Source: Saccharina japonica
Lineage: Eukaryota > Sar > Phaeophyceae > Laminariales > Laminariaceae
DNA length: 64,000 nt
Direction of reading: 5' to 3'
NCBI GenBank assembly: GCA_008828725.1
Contig: MEHQ01004506.1
Location: forward strand, 1-64,000
The position numbers and the translations under genes were made by a program. Shown here one piece after another: positions 24,565 to 36,977 of this stretch; within the stretch, counting starts at the first letter, position 1, and each line of letters begins with the position of its first letter. Below the pieces are notes generated by a model. That model made no database searches, had not been told where the DNA came from, and was given only the letters and a program-made list of their open reading frames with translations.

Positions 24565-26434
24565 GCTGCTGCCGCCGCTGCTACTGCTGCTGCTGCCGCT
24601 GCTGCTGCTGATCATGGTGCCAGGATCGCCGAGGCTGTGGAAGCCGATCTCAAAGGACCAGGCAACGACGGGGTCATCGATGGGCACGTATACAGGGACC
24701 CCGCTCCTCTTAAGTGGGGAATCTTCGAGGCCGTGGCGAAGACCAATGGGCAGCGGTGAGCGGTGGCACTTGGCTATTTGACACGTTTTTTCTCATGCTT
24801 TCGGGTTTATCAGTACGACCGACCTTTCAAAACGCCGGTGTAGCACAAACGCGCACACTAATAATAGTATGCGAGTACGAGGAAGTACCTTTTTTTTTGG
24901 CCCTGCACGCACGCAACTTCAAACGAAGTTCTTCTCTGTCCGGAAATGTAAAGCCCGTTGGATTTTAAAAAACATATCCAAACGGTCCTTAAAATACCGG
25001 ACACCGGTACATATATGTATGATACCAGCTCGTTCGTGTACGAGGTCGTACATCGTCAAGCAGAGTACGCTTTGACCCGTCCAGAGTATTACGTACGAGT
25101 ATCGAACGCATTCCTAATACGACACCTCTCTCCTTTTTACAAGAAATTAATAATTTGCTGAGATTTGCGATGTGTCATCTCATCATCTCCGTACGTAGCG
25201 TACGTAGTTTGTGACCACAGAGCTGGTATCTCTTGGTGAAGAATCTGCACGGACATTGTTTACGTATCGGTGGAAATAAACAAGAACGGTTTAATGCGAA
25301 GAAACACGCACGCACCACCATCGTGCATGTCTGCAGCAGCAGCAGCGGTCGTGGTAATGCCGAAGCTGCCGGCCATCACGGTTCCGTAAGACTCGATGGC
25401 TCGATGGGGGTCATGGAAGTAGTAGCTGAACCAAAATCGATGCTCGTATACCAGGTACACCAGTATGTGTCATACCAGTACGAGGAGTAAGAACATTCTT
25501 ACGCAGCAGCAGCAGCAGCAGCAGTACTCTTACCCACGTACTCGTAGCGTACGTAGGCTGCGCGACTACTGTCATCTCCTTTCCAAGCGCACATATCTCG
25601 AGCAGCACACGCATCATCATGCCCGTGTACTCGGTACCACTGGGGTATATATCATACCTCGTATTAATAGTAGCAGAGTACAGGACACTAAATAAACCAG
25701 TACGTACTGTTGTAAGTTGTAAATGTGGTACAGACGTATAGCTGTCGCTAGGAACTCGCGCAGCAGGATCCAGCAGGATATTTGTAACTGTCGTCAACTT
25801 GTGTGCGTTGGGTGTGTTGATGGAAAACGAAAAACAAGATCGACGAAATGTATTCACGTACTGGATATCACATATATATATATGTATACCTGATACGAAA
25901 GGCAGCATGTGCAGATTACGCGAGTACGCCGATCACACCCCACCCCATCAGCCACCGCTGACGTGCCAGCCGTCGACCACACCCCACCCCACTGGCCACC
26001 GTTGAACTGCCCGCCACCCTGCCAGACGGTGAGCGGTCCCTCCTATTAATAACCGTCCTGCTCTTCGGCGTACAGCCATCGTGGTTATCGACCCGCTACA
26101 CCTTCAAAAACAACCTCCTCCACTACAGTATACAGAGTAGTCGTACGAACAGGAGTATGAACAGTAGTAGCGTTCCTCTTGAGTACCCCAAGTGTAGAGT
26201 TTCAGCAGTAGTTGTGTCGGAGGAGGTAGAGGTTGCTGTGGAAGGGCTCGTACAACAGAAATCACACACGAGAGAGACCGGCAGAGCACAGCAGGTATAG
26301 CCCGGCGGGCGAGCCGGCGAGCCGTTCCCATCCCCCGAGACATGCGCACGGCCTCGGTGCCGGCTGTCCTACCGCGTGGTGCTGTGTGGGTGGGGCAGCT
26401 GTGCTCTCTGTCTGCTCTAATGCGATGATGATCA

Positions 26435-26466
<32 letters not shown>

Positions 26467-29267
26467 GAAAAAAGAAAAAATAAGTTCTTGATGGCTCTGA
26501 TGTGTGATGTTACTACGTTCGCTGCTATTTTTTCGGAGATCATCGCTGTGAGATCATCGCGGTCGTACGTAGATACTTGTCACATCGATTTCGAAAGGGG
26601 TGCCTCTTTTTGGGCGTCGTCTGAAATAGAAACGCGCAAGAATAAAAAAAACGAAGGCAGTGAAAAACCTACATGCACATGGTTTATACGATAAGAAATA
26701 AGAAATTCGGACGCGCGGTTCTTACGTTGACATCTGTGTAGGTAGAATTTACCCACCCCCTTCCCGCGAATATATCGTAGCTGGCGTACCTCGTGTACCG
26801 GTATGTATTAAGGATCAATGTCACACTTTTTTTTTTTGCATATTTGCATGCTCTCATCCGCCGGCCGCGGTTCTTTTCTAGCGCTTCTGACTGCGGGGCG
26901 CGCGGGAGCCCTTCCCGTACGCTACGGTAAGGCGCACGTTCGGGCCCGGGCCGAACTTGGTGGCGCGTGCTCCGGGCATCCAAAGTCGCACGCGCTGGCT
27001 CTTGTCCAAGGGATTTCGTTCCGCGCCACCAAGCCTCGCAGGCCCATGGAAACCCCACAATTTCATATTTTCGCTTTTCTGCTACTACTGAGTCACACCG
27101 TCGCGCCGCTGAGCCTCGCAGGACGATGGAAACCCCACAAATCCAGTTTTTCGCTTTTCTTGCTGCTGCTGCTGCTGTATCACACCGTTCCCTCTCAAGC
27201 TCTCGAGTTCTCTACGAGTACGCTGTGGCAGGCACGGTAATACAACAGCAGTGGCACATCCAAGCTGTTTCCTTGGTGACGGCGACGGACGGTGCTTCTA
27301 TGTGTGTGCGAGTGTGGGCTATATTTCCTGACATGCATAGGAACGAACATTCAATCTCAAGAGCGGTGCCATTCATTCTATTTAAGAGATGGTATATACC
27401 CACACACCTCATCGGAGCTTCAAAAGCAGCCACGCAGCCACTTGTACACACTACAGCGACAGCAGCGGTACACCTACAACAGCACACGCGCTGTAACCTA
27501 TTGGCCTTTGTGTGACAGCCACGCTGCTTTCGTGTTTGTATGCGCAGCGCTCACCAGGAGATGAAATCGTGACCGGACTTCCATGTGCAATTTCACAACA
27601 ACCACACATCGTCGAACCTCCCGTCATCGTATAGTTGAAAAGAAAAGAAAAAACATGAGCTGTAAAATATCGTCTTTTTCTCGACGCATATGATATTTAT
27701 TTATTTAAAAGAAAAAAAAAGCAGCTGTAAGATCAAGGATTTCGTCGAAACTCATATTTGCAAGCTGAGTGTGATTCTTCGATCGCGCGTACTTACGGGT
27801 TTTATATGTCCTCATGCAGGATGTACATCATACGAAGTATATCGGCATATCTGATTATGGTATCCCCCGTTTATTGCATATGCTTCGAAATGTCATGCTA
27901 TTATTTTTCTCTGCGACATGGGGAAGGGGCCCCCGCTGGCACGGCACAAGAACCGCGGCACCGGCCGCTGCTCCTCGTTTCCTATCATGATGCCAGTACC
28001 CGAGACCCCCCCCCCCCTAGCAATGTCTGCCTGGTCGGTGAAAACCCGACATGCTCCGTCCCGGCATTGTAGGGGTGCGAGGGTCTATGGTCATACTACT
28101 CCGGCCATGCATGAAAATGAAGTACCCCCCCCCACCCTCCCCCGAGCCAGCTAGCCGGGCTCATACTAACGCAGTCTCGGACGACCGACACCCCCAATGG
28201 TAGTGAGCCAACTGGCATATGTACCAGTGTTCACTCTCCAACTCGCTACCAATCGATCGCGTACAATGTCGGATCTGAGTTACGACTAGGGAGGAGAGAG
28301 AAAGGAAGGGCGAAGATAATAAATGGGATGGACAAAAAAAAAAAAAAAAAAAAAAATGTCTACAAATACTAAAGAGGTGTGACACGCACCATGTGTAGCC
28401 GCTCCGTTCCATCCACCCTTCGAAATTAGAAAGGGCAAGTGGGCGGGAGAAAACCACAACAACAACAACAGTCCTAGCCTCTGCGAAGAGGCCTCGGACT
28501 ATCAACAGCAGCAAGAGCAGCATCGTGACATCCGCGCGTCGTGTGTACCTCTCTGCTCTATGTACTAGCGTCGCTGTGCGCGTGAGACTGAAAACAAACG
28601 AATGGGCACTATTATTAATAGCCTGCTCTTATCCTTCTGCTGAAACTCAGAACTAAGGAGTACCTGGTACCAGCGCGTCAGTAGAGAGGCAAGAGAAAGT
28701 TCGCGGGTCGCAAATGAAAAGAGCCGATATACGAAGTGATATTAGTTATTTTTTCAGCGTGTTGGTGCCCCCTGATTTCAATCCAACCACACCTTGAAGG
28801 GTAGCCTTCTGTATTTTACGTAGCATGCTCGCTCGATGGAGAATGTGACGATGAGCGCAGTATATACCCACCGTAGATAATAGTTCAGCTACTGCTGTAG
28901 TTGGTTGGCCACGCGGCGGCCTTGTTTCTTTTGTTTCCGCATACCCGGTACGATCTATAATACCTGGTACGTATATTGTATATTCATAGCCTGGTGCGTA
29001 GCATTTATCTGTATGCATCAGCATTTACTGAGTGATGAGGTTTAAGCGGGACTTTGCCGGAGGGCAAACATACCGTAATCCTACCACTTGGCATATGTTA
29101 TTTTTTTCTAAGAGGATATTTACGTACGTAGTCACTAATAAAGCTCGGTTCGCTTTGCGTAGTCCTTCTTTCATTCATAGAGCCGTGTTCCAATTGTCAC
29201 CGTTTTGGAGCCTGCGAAGAAGGCTACTCGTGTAGCAGTGAAAATATCATCAACAACAACAATAACG

Positions 29268-29358
<91 letters not shown>

Positions 29359-32120
29359 CTATTCGTGTTCTCCTTGCGATGTACAGTACCTGGTCCAGCA
29401 CATACTGAACGCGGAGGCCACCGTAAATAGGACTTACACACAGAAACCTGTATATATTCCCTATTTTTTCGGACTATATTTGGTCCTATTCGCTATACCT
29501 GGTATGGTCCCCCCGAAAGAGTAGTGTTGGATGTCGTGTCGATAGTTTCGATATACGCATCGACGGCGTTTAGCTGTACAACATCCCTTGTCGACGTGGT
29601 CTGCGGTTTGCTCAAGGAGTCAAGTCGTTCTTACGTCGGTGTCTCCCTCTCCCTTCTCCCCTCTCCTCGAGGCATACCCGCAAAGCATCACCCGGCATTC
29701 TGACTGACCTCCTGTGGTATTCGCCATTGTTATTGCTACATATCACGGTGCTCTCCTGTGCTACGCTTTTGTCAGCTAATTTCGAGGTTTGCTCTCCCCC
29801 CCCCCCCTGCTCGCTTAAATTAACCCATTGAAGCTGTCATCCATGTGCAAGTCCGCCTCACAAGCGGTTTTTAGTAGGATGCAGCTCACCCTTCATGCAA
29901 CTCGCCCATCATACCACGGCGCTTCGCGCTTGGTGCTAGCAATGTCTGCCTGGTCGGTGAAAACCCGACATGCTCCGTCCCGGCATTGTAGGGATGCGAG
30001 GGTCTATGGTCATACGACTACGGCCATGCATAAAAATGAAGTACACCCCTCCCCACTCCCGCGCACCAACCCTCCCCCCCCTCCCCCCCCCCCCCGCCGC
30101 CTTAAATTAACCCATTGAAGCTGTCATCCATGTGCAAGTCCGCCTCACAAGCGGTTTTTAGTAGGATGCAGCTCACCCTTCATGCAACTCGCCCATCATC
30201 CCACGGCGCTTCGCGCTTGGTGCTAGCAATGTCTGCCTGGTCGGTGAAAACCCGACATCCTCCGTCCCGGCATTGTAGGGATGCGAGGGTCTATGGTCAT
30301 ACGACTACGGCCATGCATAAAAATGAAGTACACCCCCCCCCTGCTCGCGGAACCCTCCCCCCCATCCCACCCCCTCTACCATCACCCCCCACCCCCCCAA
30401 CCCCACCCCCCAGGGCTTTCGCGAAGTACTGGTCGACGCTTCGAGACTTCATGGGCGGCTGGCTCCCCCGCTGCGAGCTGGACGCGTCTGTCATCGAGGC
30501 CCTGGGCGCGGATAACGTCCACCTGCACAACGAGCTCATGCTCTGCCTCCTCAACAACGCACAGTGCAGGCACCTGCCCGCCGAGCTCCTCTCCCAGGTG
30601 CCCGCGAGCTGCCGCGACAAGGTGACGCACACCGATATTTCGGAGACGACCCCGCCGCCCCCGCCGCCGCCGCCTCCGTTATTGTCTTCATCGCCATCGT
30701 CGTCGTTGGCTTTAGCAACGTCCCCTGTTCCCCTGTCGAGCAACCCCGCCTCCTCGTCTTTTCAAGGGAAGAGGAAGGAGGGGCTGCTGCTTCCGGAGCA
30801 GCCGCATCGCGCGGATACGGACAGAAGCGCCGCCGCCGCCGAAGGTAGGTCGGGGGGTTCTCGGCAGGACCGGCGCGTAAATAATAGCGACGCAGCGGTC
30901 ACAGAGCTTTCCGGCGGACAGCACAAAAGGGCCTCCGGGAAAGGCAGCCTTTTCGAGGCGAGAAACGGCGGCAGGCTGAAACCGTCGACGGCGACCGCGG
31001 TGAAGCTCGAGGGAAGTGGTCGTGGTAGTGGTGGTGGTGGTAGTGGTAGGCTTGGGGTAGGCCCAGGGGCTGGTCGTCGCCTCAAGGAAGGTTTGTCGTC
31101 TGGGGCGCTCGCGTCTCCGAATAGCGGCGGGGGTGCCGAGAGCGAGGGGGAGCCGCCCGAAGCGCAGCTGCTGGATGAGATCGAAAGCCACTTCGGGTCG
31201 GGGTCCGACCTGTGGCAGTCCTGGTCCGCGCCGCGCGGTGAGCCTCGCGAGGGAGAGCAGCAGCTTCCGCACGGGGAGGGCGGGAAAAGGCCGGCGCCGC
31301 CGTCGGGAGCGTTGGCGGTGATTGACGGCCGAGCGAGGAGGACGAAGGTCTTGAAGGCCGAGGAGGGGGCGAGCCCAGGCGCCGGCTCTGGTGTGGTCAG
31401 CCGGGACTTCGGTGAGGGAGGATTGCAGTTTATAGTTTATAGCGATAGCAGCAAGCAAGCAAGGGGTTTGTATAGGCGGAACATCATACCAGGCGCGTGC
31501 TGTGTACGATATAAAGGTGGCGTTTTTGTTTCGCCCCAAAACGTCTGTGACGGCCGGGACTACTTAACCCCGTGTAGGCACCTTTTAGGGCTGCAGTGCC
31601 GCTGTAGGAACGAAAACGCTTGGAATTGCAGTCAGATTTAGGTTTTATGTCGAAAACGCTTGGAATTGCAGTCAGATTTAGGTTTTATGCATATGTACAC
31701 TGCAGATTTAGGTACCCAATATCGCCCGCGACAGCATTCTATCATCCCAAGTGTTTTACATTCGATTCGTTGTATGTATACTTGTGATGGGCCTTTGCTT
31801 TTTCTTAGTTTCTTAAAAGTCATTTTTTTGGGCTTAGGATTGGGTACGAAAAATATCGTCGGAACGCCATGTTTTTTTTTTTCCCCATTTGATTCGTTGT
31901 ATATATACCTACTATAGGCCTTGCCCTTTCTTATTTTCTCAAACGTAATATTATTTGTTGTTGTTGTTGGTGGTGGTGGTGGTGGTGGTGTTGTTGTTGT
32001 TGTTGCTGTTGCCGTTGCTGCAGCGGCTGCTGCTGAGAGTTTTGTTGTTATTTTCGATGTTGATGTTGCTGCTACTGTCGCTGTCGCTGCTTGATGTTGC
32101 ATAATGTTCTTTGCTGCTGC

Positions 32121-32173
<53 letters not shown>

Positions 32174-35057
32174 CTGCTGGTGCTGCTGCTACTACTATTG
32201 CTGATAGTTGTTGAATTTTCGCCGTTTTTTGCTCACCATTGATTGTCGATGCCGATGTTCATGGTGGCGGGCGATGCAGGCGCATCAGGTGCGGGAGGGA
32301 GATATTCGGAAAGCGCGGCGATATCCGTGACGGCGGCGGCGGCAGCAGCGGGGGCGTCGGCAGCAGCGGCGGCGGGGGGGGCGCAGTCATCGCCCTGTTA
32401 TCGGCCGCAGCGAGTGCCCGGAGCGCGCGCGCTGGCTCCTTTCCTGCAAGCGCTGACGGCGTCGCAGCAGATGAAGGTCTCGCACGAAGTGTGCCGGGTG
32501 ATGACAGCAAGCGTTAAGGTGATATTTTTTTTAACTGAGAAAAACGAGGCTACTCTCTAGTTCCATGTAGGCAAGCGGTTTAAGGCGAGGCTTTTACTGA
32601 AGAATCGAGGCAACTCCAGTTCCGAGGCGAGCTTTGAGGTTTGGCTTTTACTGGGGAAACGGGGCAAACTCTAGGTCCATGTATGCGAGCGTTAAAAAAC
32701 AAACGAGGCCAACTCTAGTTCCATGTAGGCGCGCGTTAAAAACAAAACGATGCCAACTCTAGTTGCATGTAGGCGAGCGTTAAAAAACTAGCGAGGCCAA
32801 CTCTAGTTCCATGTAGGCGAGCCTTGAGGTAAGGATTTTACTGAAGAAACGAGGCAACTCTAGTTCCATGTAGGCAAGCGCTAAGGGCCCGTTTTAACGA
32901 AGAAGGAAAAAAACAATTTGGAAAAAAAAACAAACGCTTTTCATTGGTCAACACACGCACCAGCACCAAAGATTAGGATCTTGGGGTATAATGTTTGGTG
33001 CTGGTGCGTGTGTCGACCAATGAAAAGCGAATTTTAATTTTATGTTTTCCGAATTGAATTTACTTCATACTCGTTATTTCGGGCCCTAAGTTTTTTTTTT
33101 ACCGAAAAAACGAGGCAACTCTAGTTCAGGTGAGGCTTTTACTGAAAAAACGAGGCAGCTCTCGTAGTTCCAAGTAGGCGAGCGTTGAGTCAAGGGTTTT
33201 ACTGAAGAAGCGAGGCAACTTTAGTTCCATGTAGGCGAACGTTAAGGTGAGATTTTTACGGGAAAAAAACGAGGCTAGTCTGCAGTTCCATGTAGGCGAG
33301 CGTTTTAAGGCAAGCATGCTTTTACTGAAGAAACGTGGCAACTTTAGGTCCATGTAGGCGAGCGTTATAAGACAAACGAGGCCAGCTCTAGTTCCATGTA
33401 GGCGAGCTTTGAGATAAGGATTTTACTGAAGAAACGAGGCAACTCTAGTTCCATCTACTGCAGTAGGTGAGCGTTGAGGTGAGGCTTTTACTGAAAAAAA
33501 CGAGGCAACTCTAGTCCCATGTAGGCGAGAGCGTTAAGGCGAGGCTTTTGCTGAAAAAACGAGGCAGCTCTAGTCCCATGTAGGCGAGCGTTAAGGCGAG
33601 GCTTTTGCTGAAAAAACGAGGCAACTCTAGATCCAAGTAGGCGAGCGTTGAGTCAAGGGTTTTACTGAAGAAACGAGGCAACTCTAGTTCCATCTACTGT
33701 AGGGGGGAGCGCTTAAGGCGAGGCTTGTACTGGAAAAACGAGTCAACTATACTCGTGGTTTCAAGTGAAATCTAAATACTTCGTATGTCCCCAAAGAGCG
33801 GGTGGTGTACATACTGTAGTTATCATATCATACGAAGTACATACTTAATAATCTGGCCGGTGATATAGGCACCGTTTGGTGCTCACATCAGACTCCAAAC
33901 GTGGTTTATATTCGCGGCCAGAGTTGGTGTGATATCGGCCCCCGTTTTTTGTGCACCAAACGACCGACGAAAGATTAAGGTTGTATCATACGCACACATC
34001 AACGGTATTTAGTTGTTGGAAACGAAAAAGAAAAAAAAAATGCGGTCGACCATTTTTCTTTTCGATGAATGCATGGTTGCGCATTCGCATGTTGCTGTTG
34101 GGGTTACAACCCTTAAACTCCTTGTATGGACTTTAGGCAAATAGAAAATAACGAATGAAACCGTACGCAAAGACGTTTCGGTAGTTCCCCGGTCCAGACG
34201 CCCCGCGAGTCAGAAATGTTTTAAGTTAGGCCCGAAATAATCCCTTGCCCTAATTACGTCGTATGTACGTAATGTAGCATGGCCCAATTTTTCTTTACGT
34301 ACGTATACACTTTTTCTTGCACCTTCGCCCTCACCACCGGCAACCTTGGATTTTGTGGAAATCCTGTATCAGTCTGATCGCAATTCGATGGCACATATGT
34401 GTATGATATGTGTGTTGTTCACATCAAACCGTTCTTTCTACCCGCGTCGACATCCAGCACACCCAGTGGTCACACCCAATGGTCATTTATGGCACATATA
34501 TATGTGTGTGTGTTCTTCACACTAAACCGTCCTTTCTATGATACCCGTCGATATCCAACACACCCAGTGGTCCATGCCGATTCTTCATCCTAGAGAGGGA
34601 GAGGTACCAGTTATGTGGTCACAAAACCACGACGACACAGAGATACTACGCTGCAGCAATGCAGAAAGCAGAGCGAATAGTTCAATGTCCATATATATAC
34701 GACAGGCACTACCCACCCTGCTAGCAATCCAGATGCGTGCAAGAGAGAAACACGAAAACGAAAACGAAACGAAATCCAAAGAAACGAAAAAAAGAAACGA
34801 AAAGAAACGAAAAGAAGCGAAATGAAGTAGCGAAAAAGCGAAAATGTGGAGGTTTGTGGCCATCTCAATTACCCATATATTTACGACCATACTGGTAAAC
34901 GATAAAACCATGTGCCTGTATTTTCTGTTTCGATGTCAGGAGTACCTCCGACGTATTATGGAGGCGTGCCTCGTCAGCGCCCGGGACGGGAAGAGGGGAC
35001 AGAAGGCGGCGGCGGCGGTGGCGGCTGCGGTGGTGGGCACGAATGGTGGTGGTAACG
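24370..35057 (+). CDS. SAGA complex subunit ADA1/Hfi1/TADA1-like (3' end not found)
   Basis: ADA1 is a histone-fold-containing core subunit of the SAGA transcription coactivator in the nucleus. Four exons with matching phases were found: 24370-24755, 30414-31411, 32280-32518 and 34940-35057. All four internal junctions are GT-AG. Exon 1 carries KKRLVKLGDVQAAI and a poly-Ala run (CTG/GCT repeat, residues ~53-79). The exon 1/2 join gives NGQR-AFAKYWSTLRDF, followed by SVIEALGADNVHLHNELM and LLNNAQC (residues ~150-180), which fit the SAGA-Tad1 family pattern of an aromatic YW helix and an LHN motif. Exon 2 then runs through low-complexity Pro/Ser/Gly sequence. The exon 3/4 join gives VSHEVCRVMTASVK-EYLRRIMEAC, resembling the family's conserved C-terminal helices (plant form: V-D-C-x-x-L-L-N-x-A-L-D-x-Y-L-K-R-L-I). 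Exon 4 ends in a good donor (phase 1), so at least one more exon is expected. A candidate begins at 36549 just before the N gap. The first intron is 5.7 kb and full of repeats. Identity rests on motif resemblance. Confidence 0.78.
24756..28009 (+). other. ADA1-like intron 1, first part
   Basis: Contains CTG/CAG microsatellites (25503-25523, 26438-26466), a GC-rich duplication with ATGGAAACCCCACAA in each of two ~80-bp units (27040-27185), a family G piece at 27700-27790 and TACCAGGTA near 25450. I found no exon. Confidence 0.6.
28262..28356 (+). mobile_element. SINE-like retroposon tail, copy 2
   Basis: GGATCTGAGTTACGACTAGG to AATGGGATGGAC followed by about 23 A, near-identical to 8780-8869. 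It is 5' truncated or joined to a different head. Confidence 0.6.
29248..29358. repeat. (CAA)n microsatellite
   Basis: About 36 CAA triplets, almost uninterrupted. Poly-Thr and poly-Val frames across it are not genes. Confidence 0.95.
31412..32279 (+). other. ADA1-like intron 2
   Basis: Starts GTGAGG and ends GATGCAG. Holds a short direct duplication (CGAAAACGCTTGGAATTGCA at about 31611 and 31650) and GTT/GCT microsatellites at 31950-32030 and 32108-32206. The acceptor was chosen because phase 1 then gives GGC and keeps the exon 3 frame open. Confidence 0.7.
32519..33770 (+). repeat. ~55-60-bp minisatellite in ADA1-like intron 3
   Basis: About 17-20 degenerate units carry GAGGCAACTCTAGTTCCATG and TAGGCGAGCGTTAAGGCGAG with TTTTACTGAAGAAAC between. 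The array is interrupted by a hairpin MITE at 32885-33086. Minus-strand frames encoding LPRFFSK repeats follow from the array. Confidence 0.85.
32885..33086. mobile_element. Tourist/Harbinger-like hairpin MITE, copy 2
   Basis: GGGCCCGTTTTAACGA start and a GGGCCC end, flanked by TAA on both sides, inserted into the 55-60-bp minisatellite. Internal hairpin arms as in copy 1. Confidence 0.85.
33771..34939 (+). other. Rest of ADA1-like intron 3
   Basis: Contains a ~110-bp duplication at about 34390-34580 (TCGACATCCAGCACACCCAG and TCGATATCCAACACACCCAG mark the two units) and an AAACG-rich stretch at 34745-34840. No further exon was found. Confidence 0.55.
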
Positions 35058-35179
35058 GTAAGCTCCGGCTCTCCTGTACATACTGAAGTATGATATAAGA
35101 GCCTCGGGTGTGGATAGATAAAGAGGCTTTCCGCTTCATTTTGGAAGGTTGCTACATACTGTGAAAGTTTTGGGTGGCT

Positions 35180-35604
<425 letters not shown>

Positions 35605-35910
35605 TTTTGCGCAAGGCGAGGTTGGTGCTCTCCTTTTCGGCCTCTCGCTGATAGATCATGATCTAGATCATTTTGGTTCCTCAGCTACCGTTCTGAGAGG
35701 TTGTGCAGGATCTGTGCATAGTACAGATCCAGCCCAGGAGGCATGTGCTAGACCATGCAGATTATACGGCTCCCACCCGGCAACGTGAGCTATTAATAGC
35801 ATCATACAAGGTCAGGAATTGATCTGCCCTGAAAGGTCTCCTGCTTATACAAGTAGACCAGGAAGCGGCGGGATTCGATTATCTATCCGAGGTGCGAAGC
35901 CCTTTTAGTG
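35605..35910. repeat. GATC-rich dispersed repeat (family E)
   Basis: Blocks GAGAGGTTGTGCAGGATCTG, AGACCATGCAGATTAT, ACCCGGCAACGTGAGCT and GATCTGCCCTGAAAG recur at 54180-54425 and in part, in mixed orientation, at 45590-45785. No coding capacity. Confidence 0.65.
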
Positions 35911-36170
35911 CCTCAAAAACGATACCCACTATATAATCCAAGCACACAAAATCCAAGCGTTTTGTCCACGACAGCATGGTCGCGGTTACAAAGGGGTGAA
36001 GGGTGTCGTGTCTGAATCGCCGGCTTGCATTTTCTTCCCTCCTCGCCGCCGGCACTATCGTACACGGCAGACCGTTTATCGGCCCGCGACGCTTCTATGA
36101 ACACCAAGCATTACGAAATGCTTTGATTTGCGTTTTTTGTTCCCGCTTCGCGTGCGTGCGTGCGTGCGTG

Positions 36171-36210
<40 letters not shown>

Positions 36211-36620
36211 TGTGCGTGCGTGCGTGCGTGCGTGCGTTCGCGAAGGCCGCGTCTAGTGCGGCCGATTCATATAGGTGCCGCTGGTAATGTGGATACATTG
36301 GTCAGCGGAAGGCTTGCGCCCTCTGTTTTATACGCTGGCTTCTAAGACAAAGGCCAGCAAGGAAGGCTTCTGTCCTTCCAGCCCCCCCCCCCCCCCCCCT
36401 TAGTCCCACCGTCTCCTTACCTGCGAAAGGGCTGCGATGGCAATGGTCAATGACGCAAGGCAAGCAACGATGAGTAACCCCCCTCAATCCTACCCCATCT
36501 TCCCCCACGCCCCCAGCACCCCACCGCACCGCTTCGCTTTTCCCGCGCAGTGACCTTCCGCAAAAAAACACGCACTCAAAACACAAGAGACGGGTGGCGC
36601 ACTTCCGTCTCCAAAAAGGG
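35911..36620. other. Intergenic or 3' part of the ADA1-like gene, including a (GCGT)n array
   Basis: A (TGCG)n microsatellite lies at 36151-36238. A strong acceptor-like site (TTCGCTTTTCCCGCGCAG) ends at 36548. Reading on in the phase left by the ADA1-like exon 4 gives an open frame (VTFRKKTRTQNT and on) up to the N gap. This is a candidate exon only; no family motif was recognised. Confidence 0.3.
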
Positions 36621-36933
36621 NNNNNNNNNNNNNNNNNNNNNNNNNNNNNNNNNNNNNNNNNNNNNNNNNNNNNNNNNNNNNNNNNNNNNNNNNNNNNNNN
36701 NNNNNNNNNNNNNNNNNNNNNNNNNNNNNNNNNNNNNNNNNNNNNNNNNNNNNNNNNNNNNNNNNNNNNNNNNNNNNNNNNNNNNNNNNNNNNNNNNNNN
36801 NNNNNNNNNNNNNNNNNNNNNNNNNNNNNNNNNNNNNNNNNNNNNNNNNNNNNNNNNNNNNNNNNNNNNNNNNNNNNNNNNNNNNNNNNNNNNNNNNNNN
36901 NNNNNNNNNNNNNNNNNNNNNNNNNNNNNNNNN
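36621..36933. other. Assembly gap (313 N)
   Basis: A run of 313 N followed by a (GA)n microsatellite to 36975. Frames that cross it are meaningless. Confidence 1.
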
Positions 36934-36936
36934 GGG

Positions 36937-36977
<41 letters not shown>

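Larger units (their letters stand above)
28010..30413 (+). repeat. Three copies of the poly-C dispersed repeat at the end of ADA1-like intron 1
   Basis: Copies at about 28015-28150, 29817-30106 and 30107-30400 share GCTAGCAATGTCTGCCTGG, GGTGAAAACCCGACAT, GGTCATACGACTACGGCCAT and a terminal C-run. The last two are a direct tandem duplication of ~290 bp. All are in sense orientation, and the last C-run merges into the polypyrimidine tract of the exon 2 acceptor at 30413. A SINE-like tail lies at 28262-28356 and a (CAA)n array at 29248-29358. Confidence 0.8.

Noticed and set aside
29171-29408. Poly-Val, poly-Thr and poly-Cys frames
   Set aside because: Products of a (CAA)n microsatellite.
30115-30413. 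N-terminal part of a 508-codon open frame running into the ADA1-like exon 2
   Set aside because: The first ~100 codons are the poly-C dispersed repeat and C-runs, present identically upstream in tandem. Exon 2 joins exon 1 in phase at 30414.
33120-33700. Minus-strand frames with repeated LPRFFSK
   Set aside because: Translation of the ADA1-like intron minisatellite; no independent coding evidence.
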